From Candidatus Leptovillus affinis (GTDB lineage Bacteria > Chloroflexota > Anaerolineae > Promineifilales > Promineifilaceae): a stretch of DNA of 64,000 bases. Shown here piece after piece: positions 34,211 to 42,157 of the stretch. The notes beneath the pieces were generated by a model, which ran no database searches, was not told the DNA's origin, and worked only from the letters and a program-made list of their open reading frames with translations. The stretch lies in NCBI GenBank assembly GCA_016705235.1, contig JADIYP010000001.1, positions 1,240,001 to 1,304,000 of the forward strand. The letters are read 5' to 3'. How positions within the stretch are numbered: the first letter of the stretch is position 1; the number at the start of each line of letters is the position of its first letter. A program made the translations under genes and the position numbers.

Positions 34211-35974
34211 ATGTCAACTATTGTTCTCAACAACCAACAACAGGCCATGCTCAACGGGGAGCAAGGACTGGCCCGGCAAATGGCCATGCGCCTGCTGTTA
34301 GACATGGCCGCCGCCGCCGGAGCCACAGAACTCATCCCGATACAAAGCGCCCACCTGTCCGGCGTCTCGCCGCTGACCGGCGGGCTGGGTCTGCGCCAAT
34401 TTTTGGCCCGCCTGGCCAACCAGGAAGGCCCCGGCGTCGCCGTCGCCACCACGCTCAACTCCGCCGGCTGCGATGAAGCCCAGTTCGACGCCATGCGCAT
34501 CACCACGCCCGATTTCCTGGCCCACAATCACGAAATCGTCGCCCTGTATACAAAACTCGGCGTCCAGCCTACCCAATCCTGCACCCCCTACGAATGGGAA
34601 GGCGTGGTGACGGAGGGCACGGCCGCCTGGGCCGAATCCAACGCCATTTGTTTTGGCAATTCCTACTGCGGGCTGATCACCAACCGCGAATCTGGCCTGT
34701 CGGCGTTAGCCTGCGCCCTCACCGGCTACACACCCAAATACGGCCTGTTGGCCGAAGGCGCGCGCCGCCCAAACCTGGAAGTCACCGTCACTGCCCACCT
34801 GAGCGACCCCACCGACTTCTCTATTTTGGGCGACTGGATTGGCAAACAGCGCCAACCCACCTGGAAGCTGCCGCTTGGTCCCATCCCGTTCATCAAAGGT
34901 TTACCGGCCGATTTGGACCACGAGCAGCGCAAAGCCCTGACCGCCGCCGCCGCCAATTATGGCTGCCCTTTGTTGTATATTGATGGCCTGAGCGATGTTC
35001 CAGAGGGTGACTTCCAGGACCATTTGGTGTTCGACGAGACTGCCTTGCAGCAGCGCTACGCCGACTTGCGTCCCCGGACGCCTGTGTCGCTCATCACCAT
35101 CGGCTGCCCCCAGGCTTCTGTGGGCGAACTGCGCGCCACGGCCGAACTGCTGCGCGATCAAACTTTGCCGCCCGACGGCCCGCCCGTCTGGGTCTTTACT
35201 TCCGCCCACAACAAAGCCATCGCCGAAAAAACCGGCCTGGCTGACCTGATCCGGGCCGGCGGCGCACTGCTTCTGGAAAACACCTGTCCCGAAGTGGTTC
35301 CCTACGATCAAAGCTGGGTCCATCACGTCCTCACAAACTCCATGAAGGCGGAGCATTACATCAAATCCGGTCTGAATGGCATTCCCACCTCGGTGCTGAA
35401 ATTGGCCGACTGCCTGCTCGTGGCGCAGGGCGCGTGGCAGGTGGAAGAGAGCGCGGAGCGCGGAGCGCGGAATGCGGAACACGGAAAGGAAACTGCTTCA
35501 CCCGCTCACCCGCTTACCGCCACACCGCCACACCGCCACACCGGCTCATTCACGACCAACGGCCGTGGCCTGCCATCTCAAACCAACTTCATCGTGCGCG
35601 GCGAAGCGTTTGTAACCGACGCGCCGATTACCTTGCTGGGCTTTGTGAACCGCGAAACAGGCGTAATTGAGGAAGCGGGGCATCCGGCGAACGGCCGTAG
35701 CCTGGCCGGTAAAATCGCCATCTTTCCCAAAGGCAGCGGCTCCACCGTGGCCCCCTACGTGCTGCTCGAACTTTTCTATCGGGGCAAAGCGCCCATCGCC
35801 ATTGTCAATACCGACATCGACCAACAAAGCGCGCCCGCCTGCTCGCTGGAAGGCATTCCCTACGCCTACAGCTTCGACGGCGATGTCATTGGCCGCGTCA
35901 ACAACGGCGATATTGTGGAATTGAAGCGGCAGGGTGAGGCTGTGACCCTGCGGGTATTGGGCAGGGTAACGTAG
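34211..35974 (+). CDS. Aconitase X (AcnX) with large and small domains fused
   Basis: 587 residues. Residues about 1-410 are the AcnX catalytic domain (VATTLNSAGCDEAQ, CTPYEWEG, ITNRESGLSALACALTGYTPKYGL, ENTCPEVVPYDQ), and about 447-587 the swivelling DUF126 domain (FVTDAPITLLGFVNRETG, FPKGSGSTVAPYVL). The linker (about 411-446) is encoded by low-complexity DNA of GCGCGGA units followed by CCGCCACA units, resembling intergenic repeats here. Known activities: cis-3-hydroxy-L-proline dehydratase in bacteria and phosphomevalonate dehydratase in archaea, where two chains are usual. Which applies cannot be decided from sequence alone. Confidence 0.86.
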   Translation: MSTIVLNNQQQAMLNGEQGLARQMAMRLLLDMAAAAGATELIPIQSAHLSGVSPLTGGLGLRQFLARLANQEGPGVAVATTLNSAGCDEAQFDAMRITTPDFLAHNHEIVALYTKLGVQPTQSCTPYEWEGVVTEGTAAWAESNAICFGNSYCGLITNRESGLSALACALTGYTPKYGLLAEGARRPNLEVTVTAHLSDPTDFSILGDWIGKQRQPTWKLPLGPIPFIKGLPADLDHEQRKALTAAAANYGCPLLYIDGLSDVPEGDFQDHLVFDETALQQRYADLRPRTPVSLITIGCPQASVGELRATAELLRDQTLPPDGPPVWVFTSAHNKAIAEKTGLADLIRAGGALLLENTCPEVVPYDQSWVHHVLTNSMKAEHYIKSGLNGIPTSVLKLADCLLVAQGAWQVEESAERGARNAEHGKETASPAHPLTATPPHRHTGSFTTNGRGLPSQTNFIVRGEAFVTDAPITLLGFVNRETGVIEEAGHPANGRSLAGKIAIFPKGSGSTVAPYVLLELFYRGKAPIAIVNTDIDQQSAPACSLEGIPYAYSFDGDVIGRVNNGDIVELKRQGEAVTLRVLGRVT

Positions 35975-35976
35975 TT

Positions 35977-37194
35977 ATGTCTGGTGAATTCCTGAATTTT
36001 ATTCTGGCCCTAACGATCATCATTGTTGTCGCTAAAGCCAGTGGGTATGTGAGCATTCGCTTTGGCCAGCCATCGGTGCTGGGCGAATTACTGGCCGGCA
36101 TTGTGCTTGGCCCGACACTGCTGGATATGGTTCACGGGTGGCCGATTTTTCATGGCGACGAGCTTTTGGGAGAATCCATCACCTTACTGGCAGAAATCGG
36201 GGTCATTCTGCTGATGATGCTGGCCGGATTGGAACTCCACTTGAACGATCTGGCCAAGTCGGGCAAAGTGTCGGCGCTGTCGGGCACGTTGGGGGTGGTT
36301 TTGCCGTTGGTGATGGGGTTTGGCACGGCCGTTCTCTTTGGGGCCAGCAACGAGAGCGCCATCTTCATCGGGCTGACTCTCTCGGCGACGAGCGTCAGCA
36401 TTTCGGCGCAAACGCTGCTGGAATTGAAGGTTCTGCGCAGCCGGGTTGGTCTGGCCTTGCTGGGCGCGGCCGTCTTCGATGATATCCTGGTCATTTTGGC
36501 CCTTTCGCTGGCTACCATCCTCATCGCCGACGCCGGTGGCGGCCTGTTGACAATTGTGATCACCGTCCTGCGCATGATTGGCTATCTGGCTGCGGCCAGC
36601 GCCATTGGCGTGTTTGTGCTGCCCAGGTTAGTCATGGTGGTGCAGCGGCTGCCCATCAGCCAGGGACTCATTGCCCTGGCGCTGGTTTTGTGCCTGCTTT
36701 ACGCCTGGGCCGCAGAAGTCATTGGCGGCATGGCGACGATTACCGGCGCGTTTTTATTGGGCTTGTTTCTGGCGCGTTTGCCGGCCAAAGAGCGCATCGA
36801 GTCGGGCATTGTCACCATGGCGTATGGCTTTTTTGTGCCGATATTCTTTGTTAACATTGGCCTGGAAGTAAACATGCGGGCGATTAGCGGCACGGCGTGG
36901 TGGTTGGCGTTGGTGATCACGGCCGTAGCCGTCTTCAGTAAAATTGCTGGCTGCGGTTTAGGGGCCAAACTCACGGGATTTAGCAATCGGGAAGCGTTGC
37001 AGTTGGGCATTGGCATGGTTTCCCGCGGCGAAGTTGGCCTGATTGTCGCCTCTTTTGCCCTGATTGAGGGGCTGATCAGCCAGGAATCATTTTCTATTGT
37101 TGTCTTTATGGTCATCGTAGCCACGCTGTTAACGCCGCCGATGCTGCGTGCGGCCTTTGCCGCCCCCAAAGAAACAAACGCCGCCAGGGTTTAA
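35977..37194 (+). CDS. Cation:proton antiporter, CPA2 (Kef/GerN-type)
   Basis: 405 residues, about 12 membrane segments, no C-terminal TrkA domain. The family motifs LGELLAGIVLGPTLLDMVHG, GVILLMMLAGLELHL, GAAVFDDILVILAL (Asp-Asp pair of the transport site) and NREALQLGIGMVSRGEVGLIVAS are present. It begins two bases after the aconitase X stop and is followed by a small PII-like gene that could regulate it. Lacking the N of ND, it may exchange K+ or Na+ for H+; not resolvable here. Confidence 0.9.
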   Translation: MSGEFLNFILALTIIIVVAKASGYVSIRFGQPSVLGELLAGIVLGPTLLDMVHGWPIFHGDELLGESITLLAEIGVILLMMLAGLELHLNDLAKSGKVSALSGTLGVVLPLVMGFGTAVLFGASNESAIFIGLTLSATSVSISAQTLLELKVLRSRVGLALLGAAVFDDILVILALSLATILIADAGGGLLTIVITVLRMIGYLAAASAIGVFVLPRLVMVVQRLPISQGLIALALVLCLLYAWAAEVIGGMATITGAFLLGLFLARLPAKERIESGIVTMAYGFFVPIFFVNIGLEVNMRAISGTAWWLALVITAVAVFSKIAGCGLGAKLTGFSNREALQLGIGMVSRGEVGLIVASFALIEGLISQESFSIVVFMVIVATLLTPPMLRAAFAAPKETNAARV

Positions 37195-37227
37195 TTCCCT
37201 GACCGGTTATCAGGAGGAATACCCCAC

Positions 37228-37584
37228 ATGCACCACATGGTTTTATTGGTTCTCGATGACGTTGATCATTGCACGCCGGTTTTAGACGCCTGGGAAGGTG
37301 CCGGAGTGCCCGGCATTACCATTCTGGAAAGCACCGGTTTAGGCCGTGTGCGTAAATCTGGATTTCGTGACGATTTGCCGTTATTTCCCAGCTTCGCCGA
37401 TCTGATGAAAACGCGTGAAGAGCATCACCGCACGCTTTTTACGGTTGTGGACAGCGAAGACATGGTAGACAGATTGATCAAAGTCACGCAGCAGATCACT
37501 GGCGGATTGGATGCGCCTAATCGCGGCGTGTTGTTTGTGCTGCCCGTGGCGCGGGCAATTGGCCTGAATTACAACGCGGATTAA
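37228..37584 (+). CDS. Small PII-like signalling protein
   Basis: 118 residues with a ferredoxin-like beta-alpha-beta pattern: MVLLVLDDVDHCTPVLDAWEGAGVPGITILESTG, TLFTVVDSEDMVDRLIKVTQQITG, NRGVLFVLPVARAIGL. This resembles the PII/CutA-like small regulators that are often beside membrane transporters, but the uridylylation T-loop signature of true GlnB/GlnK is absent. AGGAGG is before the start. Position next to a CPA2 antiporter suggests it senses a nucleotide or metabolite to gate it (inference). Confidence 0.65.
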   Translation: MHHMVLLVLDDVDHCTPVLDAWEGAGVPGITILESTGLGRVRKSGFRDDLPLFPSFADLMKTREEHHRTLFTVVDSEDMVDRLIKVTQQITGGLDAPNRGVLFVLPVARAIGLNYNAD

Positions 37585-37595
37585 CCGCCTGGAGA

Positions 37596-37696
37596 GTATC
37601 TTCTCAATATTTCGGGGTGTCGTAGTGCGGAATGGCATTCCGCGTGGTTGGATTAACAATGCGACCTGCAAATTCCCCAACTTTTTGAGAAGATAC
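37596..37696. repeat. Inverted-repeat element after the PII-like gene
   Basis: GTATCTTCTCAA at 37596-37607 and its exact inverse TTGAGAAGATAC at 37685-37696, flanked by CCTGGA(G) on both sides, with an internal palindrome CGGAATGGCATTCCG (37628-37642). About 100 bp; no ORF supported. Confidence 0.6.
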
Positions 37697-37706
37697 CTGG
37701 AGGCGC

Positions 37707-37743
37707 AAAAAAAGAGACTTCTCACCGAGAAGTCTCTTTTTTG
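37707..37743. terminator. Bidirectional intrinsic terminator
   Basis: The stem AAAAGAGACTTCTC/GAGAAGTCTCTTTT with an ACC loop spans 37708-37742, with A-tract and T-tract giving a terminator on both strands. It separates the + strand antiporter/PII-like genes from the minus-strand tRNA-Val. Confidence 0.85.
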
Positions 37744-37787
37744 TCGAGTTTTTATTCAGGATGATTCAGTTTCCTCATCCTATTTTG

Positions 37788-37861
37788 TGGGCGAGAAAGG
37801 ACTCGAACCTTCGACCTCACGGATGTGAACCGTGCACTCTAACCAGCTGAGCTACTCGCCC
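37788..37861 (-). tRNA. tRNA-Val(CAC)
   Basis: Minus-strand cloverleaf: acceptor stem GGGCGAG/CTCGCCC with discriminator A, D arm GCTCAGCTGGTTAGAGT, anticodon stem CACGG/CCGTG with loop TTCACAT giving anticodon CAC, and T arm AAGG-TTCGAGT-CCTT. The 3' CCA is not encoded. All stems pair, one with a G-U. It is the only RNA gene I can recognise in the window. Confidence 0.95.
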
Positions 37862-37922
37862 ATACGAGCGACGGAAATTATAGCACCGAGGTTAGTGCGT
37901 AGCAAATAGACTTCAAGCAGGA

Positions 37923-38107
37923 CAGCAATTCTCAATTTAACCAGAAATGTGTCATGCTGAGGTCCTCCGAAGCATCCCGTTCAGCCCTAATGACCAATAC
38001 ATGGGGATTCTTCGCTCCGCAGACTCCGCTCAGAATGACAATTCAGCCTAAATTGCAAAGAAATTGCCCTGTTCGCACGAATGCCTGATCTAAATTGAGA
38101 ATTGCTG
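37923..38107. mobile_element. 185-bp MITE with perfect 17-bp terminal repeats and a 9-bp target duplication
   Basis: The left end CAGCAATTCTCAATTTA (37923-37939) is the exact inverse of the right end TAAATTGAGAATTGCTG (38091-38107). Immediately outside, CAAGCAGGA occurs as a direct repeat at 37914-37922 and 38108-38116, the expected target-site duplication. Internally CATGCTGAGGTCCTCCGAAG and CTTCGCTCCGCAGACTCC form further imperfect arms. There is no ORF, so it would be mobilised in trans. Nine-base duplications are typical of IS4/Tn10-like and some other DDE elements. Confidence 0.85.
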
Positions 38108-38139
38108 CAAGCAGGATGTCGTGATTCGGGCTGTGATGT

Positions 38140-39000
38140 TTAAAGTGTAGACCAGAAAGCGTAACTGGCGATGATCCAGAGGCCGCTGGTTATTTCCACC
38201 CCTAATTCCAGAAAACCAAATCGTTTAACGTGGGTTACAGGGCGCGGCGCGGCGGCGGCCCAAATGGCGCGCGCCAGGAAGGTGGCGTAGGGCACAACGA
38301 TCGGCCAGGGAACGAGTTGCCACGCGCTGGCCAGGATAACCAGCAGCAGGCCCAGGGCGTGGATCAGCCACACGGCCGTGCGGTTGATGGCGCGTTGGTG
38401 GCTGTCGTGGATGCGCAGGCGCACATACCAGGCGCCCAATACGTTTTGCCCGGCCATCACGCCCCACAAGCCCCAGGCCAAACCGGAGAGCGCGCCGGTT
38501 GCGGCGATGACCGCTGCCGGCGCCATCAGGGCCAGGGCGGCCGCGCCGGCTGTTTCCATGCCCAGCGAGCGCAAACCGGAACGGCCGTATCGCGCAGCCA
38601 CAACGTACAACCCCATGATCGCCAGAGTGGGCAGCAGCAGCCAGGCCAGCGCTGTGCGCCCCAACAACAGCAGGCCCATCAGGCAGGCCAGCCCTACTGC
38701 GCTCCAGATCGCTATCCACATGGCGGCCAAACGGCCGTCCCCTTTTCGCGCTCGTCCCCGGCGGGCGCGAAACCACACCGTAGCCGGTTGGCGCAGCATA
38801 AACACCGCCAACCCGCCCAGCAGCACCAGCAGAGATGAGAGGGTGAATTGGCCGGCAACGGCCGTGCCCACGGCAAATGGCACAAACAACCAGGCCCAAG
38901 ACCCATGTTCCGCCGGTAAAACAATATGCTTCCGAAACAGAACAGGGCGCGCCGGTTGGTTGGGTTGATTTTGTGCTTGGTTCAAGTTTTTGTTGGTCAT
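38140..39000 (-). CDS. YwiC-like membrane protein
   Basis: 286 residues; a short polar N-terminus rich in Asn/Gln, then about eight to nine hydrophobic segments. The conserved YwiC feature near residue 30, PAEHGSWAWLFVPFAVG, is present, as is a basic cytoplasmic loop (RQPATVWFRARRGRARKGD). The family is of unknown function and sometimes compared with UbiA-type membrane enzymes. Two ACGGCCGT copies lie in loop regions. It stands alone between the MITE and the amidohydrolase. Confidence 0.8.
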   Translation of the reverse strand: MTNKNLNQAQNQPNQPARPVLFRKHIVLPAEHGSWAWLFVPFAVGTAVAGQFTLSSLLVLLGGLAVFMLRQPATVWFRARRGRARKGDGRLAAMWIAIWSAVGLACLMGLLLLGRTALAWLLLPTLAIMGLYVVAARYGRSGLRSLGMETAGAAALALMAPAAVIAATGALSGLAWGLWGVMAGQNVLGAWYVRLRIHDSHQRAINRTAVWLIHALGLLLVILASAWQLVPWPIVVPYATFLARAIWAAAAPRPVTHVKRFGFLELGVEITSGLWIIASYAFWSTL

Positions 39001-39261
39001 CGGCTCATTTATAGCGCAAACAAGGGTAAATGCCTTGCGAAAAATGCAAGAGCGTTATGTGCCTCAGCTAAAGCTGCCTCGGGTTTAGGCGCGAATAAAC
39101 ATACTTTGCGCCAACTCTGCTATAATCAGCCATCAATTATGTTGGCGCGCCCGGTGTCTACCCTCGGTGGGTTTCCTAATTTTTGCCCCATCCCAATCGC
39201 ATGGTAGAAAGCAGCCAGACGCCAACCCCCAATTCGCAGCACTTCGGAGTAGTTTTCCTGT

Positions 39262-40479
39262 ATGGCACAACCTGATTTTAGAGAGGAAGCAGAAAAGTTA
39301 TTTGGCTACATGGTCGAGCAGCGGCGCGATTTTCACCGTCACCCTGAGCTTGGCTTTCAGGAAACGCGCACGTCGGGCATTGTTGCCGAAACGCTTCAGG
39401 CACTGGGTCTGGAAGTTCAGCGCGGGGTGGGGCAAACCGGCGTGGTCGCTTTGCTGGAAGGGGCCAGCCCCGGTCCTACGCTGCTGGTTCGTTTCGATAT
39501 GGATGCCCTGCCCATTCAGGAAGAAAATTTACACGATTACGCTTCGCAAAATCCCGGCGTGATGCACGCTTGCGGCCACGACGGGCATACGACGATGGGT
39601 CTGGCTCTGGCGAAAATTCTGACGCAGCATCAGGCAGACATAGCCGGGACGATTAAATTTATGTTTCAGCCGGCCGAAGAAGGGTTGGGCGGCGCGTTTG
39701 CCATGATCGCCGATGGCGTGCTGCAAAATCCCCGGCCAGATGTCGCCCTGGCGATGCACTTGTGGACGCCGGAAGAGTTTGGCAAAGTGCGCGTAGTGGA
39801 AGGGCCGTGCATGGCTTCGTCGAGCGTCTTTACGCTGACGGTGCAGGGGCACGGCGGGCATGGCGCTGCGCCGCATCTGGCCGTAGACCCGATTTTAGCG
39901 GCCGCGCAAATTGTATCGGCGTTGCAGAGTATTGTGAGCCGCAACATCAATCCGCAAGACAGTGTGGTGGTGTCGATTGGGCAGTTTTCGGCCGGCACAA
40001 CCTTTAACGTGATTCCCGATCGGGCCATTCTTAAGGGGACGGTGCGCAGCTATGACAACGATTTGCACCGCACGATTTACCGGCGAATTTTGGAAATGGC
40101 CCACAATATGGCGATTGCGTTCCGGTGTGAGGCTACCATGGAAACCATTGCTATTGTGGCGGCGGTGAATAATGCGCCGGAGCCTACGGCCGTTGTCCGG
40201 CTGGCGGCCGAACAAACAATGGGGGCGGCCAATATTGTCGAGCACCGCACCATGGCCTCTGAGGACATGGGGTATATTTTGGAAGAGGTTCCTGGCTGTT
40301 ATTTCTTCATCGGCGCGCGCAATCAGGAAAAAGGGTTTACGTTTCCGCATCATCACCCGCGTTTCGATTTTGATGAACGGGCCATGGTGGATGGCGTGGC
40401 GGTGATGGGACAGGCGATTGCAAATTATTTGATGGTGGCAGATGGCGCCGGCCACATGCCACCATCGGAAACACCCTGA
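39262..40479 (+). CDS. M20-family amidohydrolase (hippurate/IAA-amino acid hydrolase type)
   Basis: 405 residues. Metal-binding residues are in HRHPELGFQE, MHACGHDGHTT and FQPAEEGLGGA, with the later His in HHPRFDFDE; the lid/dimerisation domain is about 180-290 (GHGGHGAAPHLAVDP). The M20D subfamily cleaves N-acyl amino acids; actual substrate unknown. Start at ATG 39262. Six bases separate it from cofD, so co-transcription with the F420 genes is possible although no pathway link is known. Confidence 0.92.
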   Translation: MAQPDFREEAEKLFGYMVEQRRDFHRHPELGFQETRTSGIVAETLQALGLEVQRGVGQTGVVALLEGASPGPTLLVRFDMDALPIQEENLHDYASQNPGVMHACGHDGHTTMGLALAKILTQHQADIAGTIKFMFQPAEEGLGGAFAMIADGVLQNPRPDVALAMHLWTPEEFGKVRVVEGPCMASSSVFTLTVQGHGGHGAAPHLAVDPILAAAQIVSALQSIVSRNINPQDSVVVSIGQFSAGTTFNVIPDRAILKGTVRSYDNDLHRTIYRRILEMAHNMAIAFRCEATMETIAIVAAVNNAPEPTAVVRLAAEQTMGAANIVEHRTMASEDMGYILEEVPGCYFFIGARNQEKGFTFPHHHPRFDFDERAMVDGVAVMGQAIANYLMVADGAGHMPPSETP

Positions 40480-40485
40480 TTATTT

Positions 40486-41439
40486 ATGAATGTATTAACC
40501 GACTTAAATATTGTGTGTCTGGCAGGGGGCGTGGGCGGCGCAAAACTGGCGCATGGTCTGGCGCAAATCGTGCCGCCTGAGCGGCTGACCATCATCGTTA
40601 ATACCGGCGACGATTTTCAGCATTTGGGCCTGACCATTTGCCCGGATTTGGATACGGTGATGTATACGCTGGCCGGGGTCGCCAATCCGTCTACGGGTTG
40701 GGGGCGGCTGGACGAATCTTTTCGGGCCATTGAAGAAGTGGGGCGGCTGGGTGGGCCAGATTGGTTCCGATTGGGCGATTTGGACCTGGCGACCCATTTG
40801 ACCCGGTCGCATTTGCTGGCGGCTGGGCAGTCGTTGACGGCCGTTACCCGCCATCTCTGCCGCCAATTTGCCATTCAACCAGACGTGCTGCCCATGAGCA
40901 GCCAACCTGCGCCCACCTTCATCCAATCTGGCGCGCGGCGGATCCCTTTCCAGACGTGGTTTGTGGAAGAACGGTGGCAGCCGCATGTCGATGAGGTTGT
41001 CTTGCCCGATAACGTGCAGGCTTCGGCGCAGGTCACGCAAAAGCTGGAAAAAGCCGATGTGGTCATTTTCGCGCCGTCTAATCCTTTTGTCAGCCTGGAT
41101 CCTATCCTGAATGTTTACCCCATCCGGGAAATGGTGATGGATTTGCCGCAGGCGGTGATTGCGGTCAGTCCGATTGTGGGCGGGCAGGCCGTGAAAGGCC
41201 CGGCGGCCAAGATGATGCAGGAGTTGGGGCTGGCGGTGTCGGCTACGGCCGTGGCCGACTATTACGGCGATTTGCTCGATGGCTTTGTGTATGACCTGCA
41301 AGACGCGGATGCGGCAGACAAACCATCTGGGCTAACGGCGTGCGTGGATACGATGATGTACAGCGATGCCGATCGGCGGCGGCTGGCGCTGGATGTACTG
41401 GCGCTGGCGCAGCGGATTGTTGAGGCGACGGCCGTTTGA
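40486..41439 (+). CDS. cofD: 2-phospho-L-lactate transferase (F420 biosynthesis)
   Basis: 317 residues. Transfers the phospholactyl (or phosphoenolpyruvyl) group from its guanylylated donor to Fo, making F420-0. The N-terminal VCLAGGVGGAKLAHGLAQI and NTGDDFQHLGLTICPDLDTVMYTLAG are diagnostic, as is FAPSNPFVSLDPILNV. It starts six bases after the amidohydrolase stop and its stop is overlapped by the region around the cofC start. An F420-type oxidoreductase lies two genes downstream. Confidence 0.95.
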   Translation: MNVLTDLNIVCLAGGVGGAKLAHGLAQIVPPERLTIIVNTGDDFQHLGLTICPDLDTVMYTLAGVANPSTGWGRLDESFRAIEEVGRLGGPDWFRLGDLDLATHLTRSHLLAAGQSLTAVTRHLCRQFAIQPDVLPMSSQPAPTFIQSGARRIPFQTWFVEERWQPHVDEVVLPDNVQASAQVTQKLEKADVVIFAPSNPFVSLDPILNVYPIREMVMDLPQAVIAVSPIVGGQAVKGPAAKMMQELGLAVSATAVADYYGDLLDGFVYDLQDADAADKPSGLTACVDTMMYSDADRRRLALDVLALAQRIVEATAV

Positions 41440-41456
41440 GGCCTGGAGGCGGCAGG

Positions 41457-42092
41457 TTGGGCCAGGACATCTGGGTGATTATTCCCGTTAAACCGCTGTT
41501 GACGAGCAAGAGCCGTCTGGCTCAGGTATTGTCGGCTGAAGCGCGCGCGGAGTTGATGCGTGAATTTCTCATGCGAATGCTGGCGGAATTGCAGCAGGTG
41601 TTTGAATGGACGCACATTTTGTTGGTGAGCAGCGATCCGGCGGTCGCGGCGATAGCGCGGCGATTTGGGGTGTTGTTATTGGCGGAGGAACGGCCGTTGG
41701 GGTTGAATACGGCCGTTACCCAGGCCACCCATCTGGCTGCGGCGCATGGCGCGGCTGGCGTCCTCATTTTGCCGGCCGATTTGCCCTTTTTAACCGCCAT
41801 GGATGTGCGCCATTTACTGGCTCAACGAACCGGCGACGGCCCCATGCTGGTCATTTGCAGCGACGATCGGGGCAGCGGCACAAACGCGCTGTTTCTTAGC
41901 CCGCCAGACGCCTTCACCTTTCAGTATGGTCCGGGCAGCTTTCAGAAACATTTGCGCGAAGGCCGCCGCCGGCGCATGGCTTGCCAGATTGTGCAGCGCC
42001 CCGGTTTGCAATTTGACCTGGATACAGAAATTGATTGGCAAATTTACCAACAGGCCCGGTTGAACGTTTCGGGTATGGCGGAGTTTCATTAG
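41457..42092 (+). CDS. cofC: 2-phospho-L-lactate/phosphoenolpyruvate guanylyltransferase
   Basis: 211 residues from TTG 41457, which has GGAGG at 41445-41449; an earlier TTG at 41436 overlaps the cofD stop and lacks a site. Nucleotidyltransferase fold: IIPVKPLLTSKSRL near the N-terminus, LPLGLNTAV-like RPLGLNTAV, LPADLPFLTAMDV with the metal-binding Asp, and SDDRGSGTNALFL. Activates phospholactate or PEP for CofD. The low-efficiency start and tight spacing suggest translation coupled to cofD. Confidence 0.92.
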   Translation: MGQDIWVIIPVKPLLTSKSRLAQVLSAEARAELMREFLMRMLAELQQVFEWTHILLVSSDPAVAAIARRFGVLLLAEERPLGLNTAVTQATHLAAAHGAAGVLILPADLPFLTAMDVRHLLAQRTGDGPMLVICSDDRGSGTNALFLSPPDAFTFQYGPGSFQKHLREGRRRRMACQIVQRPGLQFDLDTEIDWQIYQQARLNVSGMAEFH

Positions 42093-42157
42093 CCACAAAC
42101 CGCTAACGGAACGCGCCATAGTCAACCCAACCGGTCCACCCACCAAAGGAGGTTCCC

